From assembly GCF_021401125.1 (NCBI RefSeq), contig NZ_JACBFQ010000010.1:124001-188000 (forward strand): DNA of 64,000 nucleotides, in the 5' to 3' direction. This document shows, piece after piece, positions 17,660 through 26,613 of this stretch. This DNA is from Xanthobacter sp. NM-59 (GTDB taxonomy: Bacteria; Pseudomonadota; Alphaproteobacteria; Rhizobiales; Xanthobacteraceae). Under the pieces are notes generated by a model. That model was not told the origin of the DNA, did not search any database, and saw nothing but the letters and a program-made list of their open reading frames with translations. How positions within the stretch are numbered: position 1 is the first letter of the stretch; the number at the start of each line of letters is the position of its first letter. The position numbers were made by a program, and so were the translations under genes.

Positions 17660-20184
17660 GCCGGCAGCCCCTCGCTTTCACGCTCGCCCTGCGCGAGCTG
17701 CGCGGCGCCCGGCGCGGCTTCGGCATTTTCCTGGCCTGCCTGGCGGTGGGGGTGATGGCCATTGCCGGCATCGGCTCCTTCGCCCGTGCCCTCACCGAGG
17801 GGCTGGAGCGGGAAGGCCGCGCCATTCTCGGCGGCGACGTGGCCTATAACCTCGTTCAGCGCGAAGCCACGCCGGAGGAGCTGGCGACCATCGGCGCCGA
17901 CGGCACGGTGTCGCGGGTGGCGCTGCTGCGGGCCATGGCCCGCTCCCAGTCGGGCGAAGCCATGCTGGTGGAGCTGAAGGCGGTGGACGGCGCCTATCCC
18001 ATGGTGGGCCGGCTCGACATTTCCCCCGCCCAATCCACCGAGGCTCTCCTGCGCCCCTCCGATGGCGCCTTCGGCGCGGCGGCGGACGAGGTGATGATGA
18101 CCCGGCTGGGGCTGGGCATCGGCAGCCGGATCCAGGTGGGCGAGGCCACGTTCGAGATCCGCGCCCGCATCCTCACCGAGCCCGACAAGCTCTCCAGCGG
18201 CGTCGGCTTCGGCGCCCGCCTGCTGGTTTCCGATGCCGGCCTGAAGGCGGCCGGCCTGGTCCAGCCCGGCAGCCTGGTGCGCTGGAGCTACCGGGTGGCG
18301 CTGCGCCAGCCGGAAAGCCTGCCGCAGGTGATGGAGCGGGTGAAAGCCCCCCTCGCCGCCGCCGGCTTCGAGGTACGCACCCGCGATGCCGCCACCCCGC
18401 AGCTGGAGCGCAATGTGCGGCGCATCAGCCAGTTCCTCACTCTGGTGGCGCTCACGGCGCTGCTCGTGGGGGGCGTGGGCGTCGCCAATGCGGTGTCGAG
18501 CCACCTCGCCGCCAAGCGCGAGACCATCGCCACCTTCAAGGCCCTGGGGGCCACCCGCGCCACCATCTTCGCCACCTATGGGGCCGAGATCCTGCTGATC
18601 GCCGGCGCGGGCGTGACCCTCGGCCTAGTGCTGGGGGCGGCGCTGCCGTTCGCGGCCGCGGCGGCCATCGCCGCCCTGGTGCCGTTTCCCCTGGCGCCAC
18701 GGCTCGATCCGGGGGCGCTGGCGCTTGCCGCTTTCTATGGGCTGACGGTGTCGGCGCTGTTCGCCGTCTGGCCCCTGGCCCGTGCCCAGGAGGCGCCCGT
18801 CTCCACCCTGTTCCGCGATGGCATCGGCGCGCGCCTGCCACGGCCCGGTCTGGGTCACATGGTGCTCATGGCCGTGCTGGCGGCGATGCTGGTGGCGGTG
18901 GCGCTCGCCACCTCCGACGACATCCGCACCGCCGCCATCTTCCTGGCGGCCTCGGCCACGGTGTTCGTGCTGCTGCGCATGGTGGCGCTCGCCATCATGG
19001 CGGTGGCACGGCGCCTGCCGCGGCCGCGCTCGACGGTGGCGCGCCTCGCTTTGGGCAATATCCACCGCCCCGGCGCGCTCACCCCCACGGTAGTGCTCTC
19101 GCTCGGGCTCGGCCTGTCGCTGATGGTGGCGCTGGCGCTGGTGGACCGCAGCCTCACCATGGAATTGTCCGGCCCCATGCGGGAGAGCGCGCCGAGCTTC
19201 TTCTTCGTCGACGTGCCCTCCTCCCAGCAGGAGGCGTTTTCGGCCTTCATCAAGGCCAAGGCACCCGATGGCGTGCTGAAATCCGTGCCCATGCTGCGCG
19301 GGCGCATCACCGCGCTCAACGGCGTACCGGCCGACCAGGTGAAGAGCACGCCCGACGCCGCCTGGGTGCTGCAGAGCGACCGGGGCATCTCCATGGCCGC
19401 CGAGGTACCGGAGGGCTCGCAGGTGGTGGAGGGCCAATGGTGGGGCCCAGACACGACCGAGCCCCAGCTCTCATTCGAGGACAAGCTGGCCGCCGGCCTC
19501 GGCCTGAAGCTGGGCGACCGCGTCAGCGTCAACGTGCTCGGCCGCACGGTAACGGCCCGCATCAGCAATCTCCGGCGGGTGAACTGGGAGCGGCTCGGCA
19601 TCAATTTCGTGATGGTATTCTCGCCCAACACTTTCGGCGGCGCGCCCTATACGGTGCTCTCCACCCTCTCCTTCCCCGATGGCGGCGACACCGCGCGCGA
19701 GGTGGAGCTGATGAAAGCGGTGGCCGCTGCCTATCCGGCCGTCACCACCGTGCGGGTCAAGGAGACGCTGGAGGAGGCCCGGCGGATGCTGGAAAACCTC
19801 TCGCTCGGCATCCGCGCCGCCAGCCTCGTCACCCTCATCACCTCGGTGCTGGTGCTGGCGGGCGCGCTGGCGGCGGGGCACCAGCACCGCGTCTATGACG
19901 CGGTCATCCTGAAGACCCTGGGCGCCACCCGGCCCCGGCTCATCGCCGCCTATGGGCTGGAATATGCCGGTCTCGGCCTGGTGACCGCCCTGTTCGCGGT
20001 GGCCGCCGGCGGCCTCGCCGCCTATGCGGTGGTGACGCAGGTGATGGAGATCGCCTTCACCTTCTCCCTGCCGGCGGCGGCGGGCGCGGTGGCGGGGGCG
20101 CTGGCGCTCACCGTGGGCTTCGGCCTCATCGGCACCTTCCGCGCCCTCAGCGTTCCGCCGGTGCGGGTGCTGCGGCACCTGTGA
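17656..20184 (+). CDS. FtsX-family ABC transporter permease, YbbP-like
   Basis: An 842-aa inner-membrane permease with two FtsX-like modules. The N-terminal membrane helix is FGIFLACLAVGVMAIAGIG, followed by a periplasmic domain to about residue 255. Helices then recur at about 260-380, 395-450, 470-500 and in the last 140 residues. It starts with GTG overlapping the stop of the ATPase gene. The repeated AAKRETIATFKALGATRATI and VYDAVILKTLGATRPRLI are the FtsX motifs of the two halves. With the ATPase it probably extracts a lipid-like or lipoprotein substrate, which is inference. Confidence 0.92.
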   Translation: MSRQPLAFTLALRELRGARRGFGIFLACLAVGVMAIAGIGSFARALTEGLEREGRAILGGDVAYNLVQREATPEELATIGADGTVSRVALLRAMARSQSGEAMLVELKAVDGAYPMVGRLDISPAQSTEALLRPSDGAFGAAADEVMMTRLGLGIGSRIQVGEATFEIRARILTEPDKLSSGVGFGARLLVSDAGLKAAGLVQPGSLVRWSYRVALRQPESLPQVMERVKAPLAAAGFEVRTRDAATPQLERNVRRISQFLTLVALTALLVGGVGVANAVSSHLAAKRETIATFKALGATRATIFATYGAEILLIAGAGVTLGLVLGAALPFAAAAAIAALVPFPLAPRLDPGALALAAFYGLTVSALFAVWPLARAQEAPVSTLFRDGIGARLPRPGLGHMVLMAVLAAMLVAVALATSDDIRTAAIFLAASATVFVLLRMVALAIMAVARRLPRPRSTVARLALGNIHRPGALTPTVVLSLGLGLSLMVALALVDRSLTMELSGPMRESAPSFFFVDVPSSQQEAFSAFIKAKAPDGVLKSVPMLRGRITALNGVPADQVKSTPDAAWVLQSDRGISMAAEVPEGSQVVEGQWWGPDTTEPQLSFEDKLAAGLGLKLGDRVSVNVLGRTVTARISNLRRVNWERLGINFVMVFSPNTFGGAPYTVLSTLSFPDGGDTAREVELMKAVAAAYPAVTTVRVKETLEEARRMLENLSLGIRAASLVTLITSVLVLAGALAAGHQHRVYDAVILKTLGATRPRLIAAYGLEYAGLGLVTALFAVAAGGLAAYAVVTQVMEIAFTFSLPAAAGAVAGALALTVGFGLIGTFRALSVPPVRVLRHL

Positions 20185-20190
20185 CCCGCA

Positions 20191-20250
20191 AGAACATTTC
20201 CGAGTGATATGGATCCGGATTCGCGCAAAGGAAACACGTAAAAACAAATA
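20191..20250 (-). repeat. dispersed intergenic repeat, copy R2
   Basis: On the minus strand it reads TTGTTTTTACGTGTTTCC, then TTTGCGCGAATCCGGATCC, then ATATCACTCGGAAATGTTC. It is a diverged copy of the R3 element and lies just after the permease stop. Confidence 0.75.
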
Positions 20251-20436
20251 GATAGAAAGATCCAATGCGTCCACGACAAACGGAAACGGCCGATGGACGG
20301 GCGGGCGCGCAAATCGCCCCTTCCGGCCAGCGCCAGGGCTGATACCCTGTGCCCGCCCGCCGGCCCTCCGGCCGGGAACGGGTGCCCTTGCGTGAGGCCG
20401 AGGCCTCGCGCAGTCAGACATGGAGCTTGTCCTCCC

Positions 20437-21129
20437 ATGCGCCTCCTATCCACACTCACGCTCGCCGCCGCACTCGGCGCCGCCATCGCCACTCCTGCCG
20501 CCGCCCAGCCGGCGGGCCCCCAGGGCATGCCTCAGGGCATGGGCCCGGGAATGATGGGGCAAGGCGGGCCTCAGGGAATGCCCCAGGGCATGGGCCCGGG
20601 AATGATGGGGCAGGGCGGGCCCCAAGGAATGCCCCAGGGCATGGGCCCGGGAATGATGGGGCAGGGCCAAGGCATGATGGGGCAGGGCATGCCCTACGGC
20701 AGGGGCCCCGGTGGGGCAATGATGTCCCAGGACGCTGTCGGCATGCCCTACACGCCCGAGGACGCCGCGGCGATCCTTGATGCGCGCCTTGCCGCCCTCA
20801 AGACCGTGCTGAAGCTGACGCCCGAGCAGGAAAAGCTCTGGCCGCCGGTGGAAGCCGCCATCCGCGACGCCGCGAAGGGCGCCATGGCCCGCCGCGAGGC
20901 CCGCATGGCCGCGCCGCCGCCCACCTCCGCCCTCGACGTGCTGTCCATGATCGCCGACGCGGAAGAAGCCCGCGCCAAGGCGCTCAAGACCTTCGTGGGG
21001 GCTGCCAAGCCCTTCGTGGCGACCCTGACGCCGGCGCAGCTCAACCGCATCCCCGCCTTCCTGGGCCTCCACGACACCGGCGCCATGCCCGAATCCAGCC
21101 AGCTCTGGATCTTCGAGGAAGAGGAATGA
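20437..21129 (+). CDS. exported Met-rich LTXXQ-motif protein (CpxP/Spy-like)
   Basis: A 230-aa periplasmic protein with a clear signal peptide (MRLLSTLTLAAALGAAIATP, cleavage after AAAQ or nearby). Residues about 27-77 are three near-identical 17-aa repeats of the form GPQGMPQGMGPGMMGQG, then GQGMMGQGMPYGRGPGG. The C-terminal half is helical and carries two LTXXQ motifs, LTPEQEKLWPPVE and LTPAQLNRIPAF, the hallmark of Spy/CpxP-like periplasmic chaperones and metal sensors. The Met-rich block could bind copper; that is inference. I chose the ATG at 20437 because it begins the signal peptide. Confidence 0.85.
   Translation: MRLLSTLTLAAALGAAIATPAAAQPAGPQGMPQGMGPGMMGQGGPQGMPQGMGPGMMGQGGPQGMPQGMGPGMMGQGQGMMGQGMPYGRGPGGAMMSQDAVGMPYTPEDAAAILDARLAALKTVLKLTPEQEKLWPPVEAAIRDAAKGAMARREARMAAPPPTSALDVLSMIADAEEARAKALKTFVGAAKPFVATLTPAQLNRIPAFLGLHDTGAMPESSQLWIFEEEE
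20515..20667 (+). repeat. three 51-bp in-frame tandem repeats
   Basis: Three copies of a 51-nt unit (20515-20565, 20566-20616, 20617-20667), each coding 17 residues. They differ only at a few third positions, which points to recent duplication with selection on the protein. Confidence 0.9.
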
Positions 21130-21163
21130 GCGCCCGCAGCCCACACCGGAAGGATTCTGCGCC

Positions 21164-21451
21164 ATGAAGCCGCTGCTTCTGCCCGCTCTCGTCGCGGGTG
21201 CCCTCCTCGCCGGCGTCGCCGGGGCCCAGGCCCTGCCCGCCCTCGCCTCGCCACCGCCCGTCGTGGCGGAGCAGGCCCTCGCGCCCGAAGCACCCGTGGT
21301 GCCGGTGGCCCAGGGCTGCGGCTGGGGCTGGCATCGCGGCCCCTGGGGCGGATGCCGCCCCAATGGAAGCTATTATCGGTGGTACGGCCCCTGGCGGCCC
21401 CATTGCTGGTGGCGCCAAGGGCCGTTCGGCCCGGTCCGCGTCTGCAATTGA
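21164..21451 (+). CDS. small secreted GCG_CRPN-motif protein
   Basis: A 95-aa exported protein. A signal peptide, MKPLLLPALVAGALLAGVAG, is followed by a Pro/Ala/Val linker and the compact motif QGCGWGWHRGPWGGCRPNG, then a Tyr/Trp/Arg-rich tail ending FGPVRVCN. This matches the GCG_CRPN domain known from small secreted proteins of rhizobia and relatives, whose function is unknown. Four Cys residues in the mature part suggest disulphides or metal binding. It starts 34 bases after the Met-rich LTXXQ gene, so the two are probably one operon, and a strong terminator follows. Confidence 0.8.
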   Translation: MKPLLLPALVAGALLAGVAGAQALPALASPPPVVAEQALAPEAPVVPVAQGCGWGWHRGPWGGCRPNGSYYRWYGPWRPHCWWRQGPFGPVRVCN

Positions 21452-21538
21452 CGCCACCGGCGCCGACCCGCGACCGGCGCCGGACAGATTTGCTCCAGCA
21501 CCGCGCGGGATGGGCCCGACCAAGGCCCGCCCCGCGCC

Positions 21539-21577
21539 AACGCCGAAGGCAGGCCTCAGGGGCTGCCTTCGGCGTTT
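21539..21577 (+). terminator. terminator after the LTXXQ/GCG_CRPN pair
   Basis: A 14-bp stem, AACGCCGAAGGCAG with CTGCCTTCGGCGTT, 10-base loop, followed by a short T run. It lies 87 bases after the stop of the GCG_CRPN gene and just before the minisatellite. Confidence 0.75.
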
Positions 21578-21582
21578 GGCTC

Positions 21583-21879
21583 AGCCCCGCCTACCCTGGC
21601 CCCGCCTACCCTGGCCCCGCCTACCCTGGCCCCGCCTACCCTGGCCCCGCCTACCCTTGACCCCGCCTACCCTTGACCCCGCCTACCCTTGACCCCGCCT
21701 ACCCTTGACCCCGCCTACCCTTGACCCCGCCTGCCCTTGACCCCGCCTGCCCTTGACCCCGCCTACCCTTGACCCCGCCTGCCCTTGACCCCGCCTGCCC
21801 TTGACCCCGCCTGCCCCCTGCGCGGCCTGCCCTTGACCCCGCCTGCCCTTGACCCCGCCTGCCCCCTGCGCGGCCTGCG
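21583..21879 (+). repeat. 15/16-nt minisatellite
   Basis: About 19 head-to-tail copies. The first five are the 15-mer CCCCGCCTACCCTGG; the rest are a 16-mer CCCCGCCTACCCTTGA, or the variant with TGCCC. Near the right end two copies are interrupted by GCCCCCTGCGCGGCC. The unit change shifts reading frames, so the array is not coding. It occupies most of the gap before the DUF3422 gene. Confidence 0.92.
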
Positions 21880-22005
21880 TCACTGAGCCAGCCCATTCCC
21901 CCATGCGACGGAATGCGGCTTCGCCTCCGCTTGATCCCGCCGCGCGCCCATGCCAGCACCATACGAAAGACGTAAGGGAGGGGTGTCGGATGCGGACGAT
22001 GGGAC

Positions 22006-23346
22006 ATGACCATGGGTGAGGCGGATCTCCTCATCGGCGAAGGCCGCGCCCTTGCGGCCCATCCGCTGCGAGCCGCCGTACTGCGCGAGCTTCACGCCCG
22101 CCCGTTCGTGCCGGTGGAAACGCCCCGGCGCATTCTGCACGCCGCCTTCGTGCTCGGCGCCGGCGGCTCCGGCAAGGACCGGGAGGCGCTGGCGGCCCTG
22201 TGCACCTCGCGCGGGCTGCCGGCTCCGGCGGCGGGGGCCAAGCACCACCACGTGTCGTTCGGCGGCGCCGACCTGCGGTGGGAGAGCCACGCCGAGTTCT
22301 GCACCTATACCTGGGACCTGCCCTCCCCCGGCGTGCTGCCGGGCATGCTGCCCTTCCAGCCGCCGGCCGCGACCCTCGCAACGCCATTCGGCGAGATGCC
22401 CCAGCCAGGCCCGCTGCTGGTGGCGGTGGACCTGCACCTCATCCCCGACACGGCGGAAGACCTGTTCCTCGACAAGGTGTTCGATCGCGCCAGCCTGGCC
22501 CGCGCCGACGTCAATGACGGCATGGCCGAGATCGCCAGCGACTTCCTGGCCGACCCCTCCGGCTTCGTGCGCATTCTGGTGCGCAATCGCGGGCTGGGCG
22601 CGGAGGCCGCCGGGGCGCTGGTCCAGCGCCTTCTGGAGATCGAGACCTATCGCACGCTGGCCCTTCTGGGCCTGCCGGAAGCCCAGCGCCTGGCGCCCGC
22701 CATCTCGAAGATCGAGGGGCGCCTGGCCGAGGCGGCCAATGCCATGACCCATTCGGTGGGCCTTTCCGCCAACCACAAGTTGCTCGACGAGCTGGTGGCG
22801 CTGGCCGCGGAGCTGGAAGCGGCCAGCACCGGCTCCCTGTTCCGCTTTGGTGCCAGCCGCGCCTACATGGAAATCGTGAAGCTCCGCCTCGCCACCATCC
22901 GCGAGGTGCCGGTGCCCGGCTTTCCCTCCTGGCAGCAGTTCCTCAACCGCCGCATGGCCCCCGCCATGCGCACCTGCCTCTCGGTGGAGGAGCGACAGGA
23001 GAAGATCGGCCGCAAGCTCTCCAGCGCCGCCGACCTGCTGCGCACGCGGGTGGATGTGGAGCTGGAGCAGCAGAATCGCGACCTGCTGGCCTCCATGAAT
23101 GCCCGCACCCGGCTCCAGCTGCGACTGCAGCGGACCGTGGAAGGGCTTTCGGTGGCCGCCATTTCCTACTATGTGGTGAGCCTGATCCACCACCTTGCCG
23201 ATGGGCTGCATGAAAGCGGTGTCGCCGAGAAGCTCGGCCTGCACCTGGACGTGGGGCTGGTGACCGCCATTTCGGTGCCGCTGACCGTGCTCGCGGTGTG
23301 GGGCGTGGTGCGCCGCATCCGTCGCGCCCACGGCGACCACGATTGA
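22006..23346 (+). CDS. DUF3422 family membrane-anchored protein
   Basis: A 446-aa protein of the DUF3422 family. The N-terminal part contains HPLRAAVLRELHARPF and FGGADLRWESHAEFCTYTWD, which are family signatures. A helical region follows (about 230-390), and two membrane segments end the protein, ISYYVVSLIHHLADGL and TAISVPLTVLAVWGVVRRI. That suggests a cytoplasmic domain tethered to the inner membrane. The function is unknown. Start could also be the second ATG, two codons on. Confidence 0.85.
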   Translation: MTMGEADLLIGEGRALAAHPLRAAVLRELHARPFVPVETPRRILHAAFVLGAGGSGKDREALAALCTSRGLPAPAAGAKHHHVSFGGADLRWESHAEFCTYTWDLPSPGVLPGMLPFQPPAATLATPFGEMPQPGPLLVAVDLHLIPDTAEDLFLDKVFDRASLARADVNDGMAEIASDFLADPSGFVRILVRNRGLGAEAAGALVQRLLEIETYRTLALLGLPEAQRLAPAISKIEGRLAEAANAMTHSVGLSANHKLLDELVALAAELEAASTGSLFRFGASRAYMEIVKLRLATIREVPVPGFPSWQQFLNRRMAPAMRTCLSVEERQEKIGRKLSSAADLLRTRVDVELEQQNRDLLASMNARTRLQLRLQRTVEGLSVAAISYYVVSLIHHLADGLHESGVAEKLGLHLDVGLVTAISVPLTVLAVWGVVRRIRRAHGDHD

Positions 23347-23462
23347 CGGCCAGGCGGGGCGCCAGCGCCCCGTCACGCCCGATATGGACGCGCTTTTGAG
23401 CAGGGAATCGACGCCTTATTCTCTGCGCGGGCCGGCCCGCGCGGATCAGAAGCAGGAACCAT

Positions 23463-24104
23463 ATGCAGCCCGTTCAGATCGCCGTTGTGCCCGTCACGCC
23501 CTTCGCGCAGAACTGCTCCATCGTCTGGTGCACCCGGACCATGAAGGGGGCGGTGATCGACCCCGGCGGCGATCTCGACCGGATCCAGGCGGCCATTGCC
23601 GAGACCGGCGCCACCATTGAGAAAATCCTGCTCACCCACGGCCATGTGGACCACGCCGCCGGCGCCGCCGAGCTCGCCGAGATCCTGAAGGTTCCGGTGG
23701 AAGGCCCCCACGCCGCCGACCAGTTCCTGCTGGACGGCATCCCCGCAATGGCCACGAAATACGGCTTCGAGGGCGGCCGCGCGGTGACGCCCGACCGCTA
23801 TCTGAGCGAGGGCGACCCGCTCGCCATCGGTGAGCTGAAGCTCGATATCCTGCATGTGCCCGGCCACACGCCTGGCCATCTCGTCTATGTGCTGAAAGAC
23901 GAGAACATCGCCATTGTGGGCGACACCCTGTTCCGCGGCTCGGTGGGCCGCACCGATTTCCCCTACGGCGACCATGCCCAGCTCATTTCGGCCATCGTCG
24001 AAAAGCTTCTGCCACTCGGCAATGCGGTGGTCTGCCTGCCAGGGCACGGGGCGCTGACCAGCATCGGCGACGAGCGTGCCCACAACCCCTTTCTCCAGGG
24101 CTGA
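23463..24104 (+). CDS. metallo-beta-lactamase-fold hydrolase, glyoxalase II-like
   Basis: A 213-aa MBL-fold hydrolase. The zinc-binding motif is LTHGHVDHAAG; further ligands are in HVPGHTPGHL, VGDTLFRGSVGRTD and CLPGHG. The short length and lack of a C-terminal helical domain make it a YcbL-type stand-alone hydrolase rather than full glyoxalase II. A good ribosome site (AGGAA) precedes the ATG. The next gene starts 6 bases after its stop, so it may lead the operon with the two phosphonate-associated genes. Confidence 0.88.
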   Translation: MQPVQIAVVPVTPFAQNCSIVWCTRTMKGAVIDPGGDLDRIQAAIAETGATIEKILLTHGHVDHAAGAAELAEILKVPVEGPHAADQFLLDGIPAMATKYGFEGGRAVTPDRYLSEGDPLAIGELKLDILHVPGHTPGHLVYVLKDENIAIVGDTLFRGSVGRTDFPYGDHAQLISAIVEKLLPLGNAVVCLPGHGALTSIGDERAHNPFLQG

Positions 24105-24110
24105 CCTCCC

Positions 24111-24818
24111 ATGGCCCATCGCTACGCCATCTACCTCGCCCCGGCGGCGCAGAGCCCGCTATGGCGGTTCGGCTCCGCCGTGGTTGGATATGACGCGGAA
24201 AGCGGCGCCGACCTCGACGCCCCGGACATGGCCGGCTTCGATCCGCCGCGCTGGCGCGAGCTGACCGAGGAACCCCGCCGCTATGGCTTCCACGGCACGC
24301 TGAAGGCCCCCTTCCGGCTGGCTGACGGCTGCACCGAAGCCGATCTCGACGCGCTGATCGCGGCCTTCGCCGCCGAGCACCACCCGTTCGAGCTGCCGCC
24401 GCTGGCGGTGCGGGCCATCGGCCCCTTCGTGGCGCTGGTGCCGCCCGTGCCGGTGCCCATGCTGGAGGATATCGCCCGCTGCGCCGTCATGGAGCTGGAA
24501 CCGGCCCGCGCCCCCCTCTCCGCCGAGGAGGTGGCCCGCCGCCGGCCAGACCGCCTCTCCGCGCGCCAGCGGGGGCATCTGGAGCGCTACGGCTACCCTT
24601 ATGTCCATGAGGACTTCCGCTTCCACATGACCCTTACCGGGCCGCTGGGGGAGAACGAGCTGGCCCACGCCCTCAACGCCCTGACCGACGCCTATGGGGC
24701 GACCGGGGCCGATGCGCCGCTCGCGGTCACCGATGTGGGGCTTTATGTTCAGCCGGAGCCGGGCGCGCGCTTCCGCCTCGCGCGGCGTGTTCCCCTGGGC
24801 GCGGGAGTGCGCGCATGA
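24111..24818 (+). CDS. DUF1045 protein, phosphonate-metabolism associated
   Basis: A 235-aa protein of the DUF1045 family, often annotated as a phosphonate operon protein. It shows two HxT-type motifs, [12 protein letters not shown] and [11 protein letters not shown], as in the 2H phosphoesterase superfamily. This family is usually encoded among C-P lyase genes; here it sits with the acetyltransferase gene below, about 34 kb from phnIJKLMN. The two genes overlap by ATGA. The exact reaction is not stated by the sequence. Confidence 0.82.
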   Translation: MAHRYAIYLAPAAQSPLWRFGSAVVGYDAESGADLDAPDMAGFDPPRWRELTEEPRRYGFHGTLKAPFRLADGCTEADLDALIAAFAAEHHPFELPPLAVRAIGPFVALVPPVPVPMLEDIARCAVMELEPARAPLSAEEVARRRPDRLSARQRGHLERYGYPYVHEDFRFHMTLTGPLGENELAHALNALTDAYGATGADAPLAVTDVGLYVQPEPGARFRLARRVPLGAGVRA

Positions 24819-25429
24819 AACAGCTCGGGCCGGAGCCGCTCATCGACCCCACCGCCGAGGTGCGGGATTCCCGCCTCGGCCGCTACACGGAGGTGGGCGC
24901 GCGCACCAAGCTCAATGACGTGGAGATGGGCGACTATTCCTACGTTGTGAACGATGCGGACATTGCCTCCGCCCGCATCGGCAAGTTCTGCTCCATCGCC
25001 GCCATGACGCGGCTCAATCCCGGCAACCATCCCACCTGGCGGGCCACCCAGGCCCACTTCACCTATCGCGCCTCCGCCTATTTTCCCGGCGAGGAAGACG
25101 AGCAGGAATTCTTTGCCTGGCGCCGCGCGCAGCAGCTCACCCTCGGGCATGACGTATGGATCGGCCATGGGGCGATCGTGCTCGCCGGGCGCTCGGTCGG
25201 CACCGGCGCGGTGGTGGCGGCCGGCGCCGTCGTCACCAAGGATGTTCCGGCCTACGCCATCGTCGCCGGGGTGCCGGCGCGGATCGTGAAATGGCGGTTC
25301 GAGGACGGCATTGCCGCGCGCCTCCAGACCCTCGCCTGGTGGGACTGGAGCCACGAGGCGCTGCACGCCGCTTTGGGCGACTTCCGCGGCCTGGCGGTGG
25401 AAGCGTTCCTGGAGAAGTATGGCGCCTAG
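24815..25429 (+). CDS. hexapeptide-repeat acetyltransferase, phosphonate-associated
   Basis: A 204-aa left-handed beta-helix transferase. Hexapeptide turns appear in [35 protein letters not shown] and the ending [17 protein letters not shown], then [20 protein letters not shown]. The catalytic-type His is in [18 protein letters not shown]. The overall pattern matches the hexapeptide transferase family regularly found in phn operons. The acyl acceptor is unknown. It overlaps the DUF1045 gene by four bases. Confidence 0.85.
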   Translation: MKQLGPEPLIDPTAEVRDSRLGRYTEVGARTKLNDVEMGDYSYVVNDADIASARIGKFCSIAAMTRLNPGNHPTWRATQAHFTYRASAYFPGEEDEQEFFAWRRAQQLTLGHDVWIGHGAIVLAGRSVGTGAVVAAGAVVTKDVPAYAIVAGVPARIVKWRFEDGIAARLQTLAWWDWSHEALHAALGDFRGLAVEAFLEKYGA

Positions 25430-25581
25430 GTGCCATTGGCGGCCGCCAACCTCCTATCAAGTTTTGACGCGCTTGATGGGACGGGCGGCCCCAAATCGAA
25501 CCGAAGTCGCTCCGCCCGTTCGCCGTTGCGCGGCAGGGTTGAGAAGTGACATTCCATCGGTGCCGCCATCGGTGCTATGAA

Positions 25582-26604
25582 ATGAGCATGACAGTTTCGC
25601 AGAAGACACCCGCGCGCGATGAGCGCGCCGTGCTGCCGCAGCACGCTTCCGTCAGTTCGGCCGTGGCCACGGTGGAAGCCGAGCGCGATGGGCTCAAGGC
25701 CCTGATCGAGGCCCTTGAGGGGCCGCTCGGCTCGTCCTTCGAGCAGGCGGTGGAAACCATTCGCGGGGCGCGCGGGCGCGTGGTCGTGACGGGCATGGGC
25801 AAAAGCGGCCACGTGGCCCGCAAGATCGCCGCCACCCTCGCGTCCACCGGCACCCCGGCTTACTATGTCCATCCGGCTGAGGCGAGCCATGGCGACCTCG
25901 GCATGATCACCGCCGACGACGTCATCATCGCCCTGTCCTGGTCGGGCGAGACCGCCGAGCTGCGGGACCTGGTTAACTATTCGCGGCGGTTCGACGCGCC
26001 GCTGATCGCCTTCACCGCCCATGGCGAAAGCACGCTCGGCCGCATGGCTTCGGTGCTGCTGCAGCTGCCCATGGCCTCCGAGGCGTGCCCGCTGGGCCTT
26101 GCGCCCACCACCTCCACGGTGATGCAGCTCGCCCTGGGCGACGCCATCGCGGTGGCGCTGCTGGAGGCGCGCGGCTTCACGGCGCTGCAGTTCCGGCAGT
26201 TCCATCCCGGCGGCAAGCTGGGCGCGAGCCTCTCCTTCGTGCGCGACGTGATGCGCGGCCGGGATGCCCTGCCGCTGGTGAAGGCCGGCACCCTCATGGG
26301 GGCCGCCCTGGTGGAGATGAGCGGCAAGGGCCTCGGCTGCGTGGGCGTGCTCGACACCGACGGCCGCTTGGTGGGCATCGTCACCGATGGCGACTTGCGC
26401 CGCCACATGGCCAACGATCTCGTGAGCCAGCCGGTCGAGATGGTGATGACCTCCACTCCCAAGACGGTGCGTCCGGACCAGCTCGCCTCCGAGGCGCTGA
26501 AGATCATGAACGCGCTGAAGATCACCTCGCTGCTGGTGGCCGAGGATGGCCGGCCGGTGGGTGCCCTCCACGTCCACGACCTGCTGCGGATCGGCGTCGC
26601 CTGA
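25582..26604 (+). CDS. kdsD: arabinose-5-phosphate isomerase, KpsF/GutQ family
   Basis: This enzyme makes D-arabinose 5-phosphate from ribulose 5-phosphate, the precursor of KDO for lipopolysaccharide. It is 340 aa from the ATG at 25582. A SIS domain (about residues 45-185) contains GMGKSGHVARKIAATLASTG, SWSGETAEL and PTTSTVMQLALGDA. Two CBS domains follow (about 220-335), with DGRLVGIVTDGDLRR and DGRPVGALHVHDLL. It could also act in capsule synthesis, but as the only such gene here the KDO role is likely. Confidence 0.9.
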   Translation: MSMTVSQKTPARDERAVLPQHASVSSAVATVEAERDGLKALIEALEGPLGSSFEQAVETIRGARGRVVVTGMGKSGHVARKIAATLASTGTPAYYVHPAEASHGDLGMITADDVIIALSWSGETAELRDLVNYSRRFDAPLIAFTAHGESTLGRMASVLLQLPMASEACPLGLAPTTSTVMQLALGDAIAVALLEARGFTALQFRQFHPGGKLGASLSFVRDVMRGRDALPLVKAGTLMGAALVEMSGKGLGCVGVLDTDGRLVGIVTDGDLRRHMANDLVSQPVEMVMTSTPKTVRPDQLASEALKIMNALKITSLLVAEDGRPVGALHVHDLLRIGVA

Positions 26605-26613
26605 CGTCGCCGC

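Noticed and set aside
21583-21879. A CRISPR array
   Set aside because: Units are 15-16 nt and directly adjacent, with no unique spacers and no cas genes nearby. It is a minisatellite.
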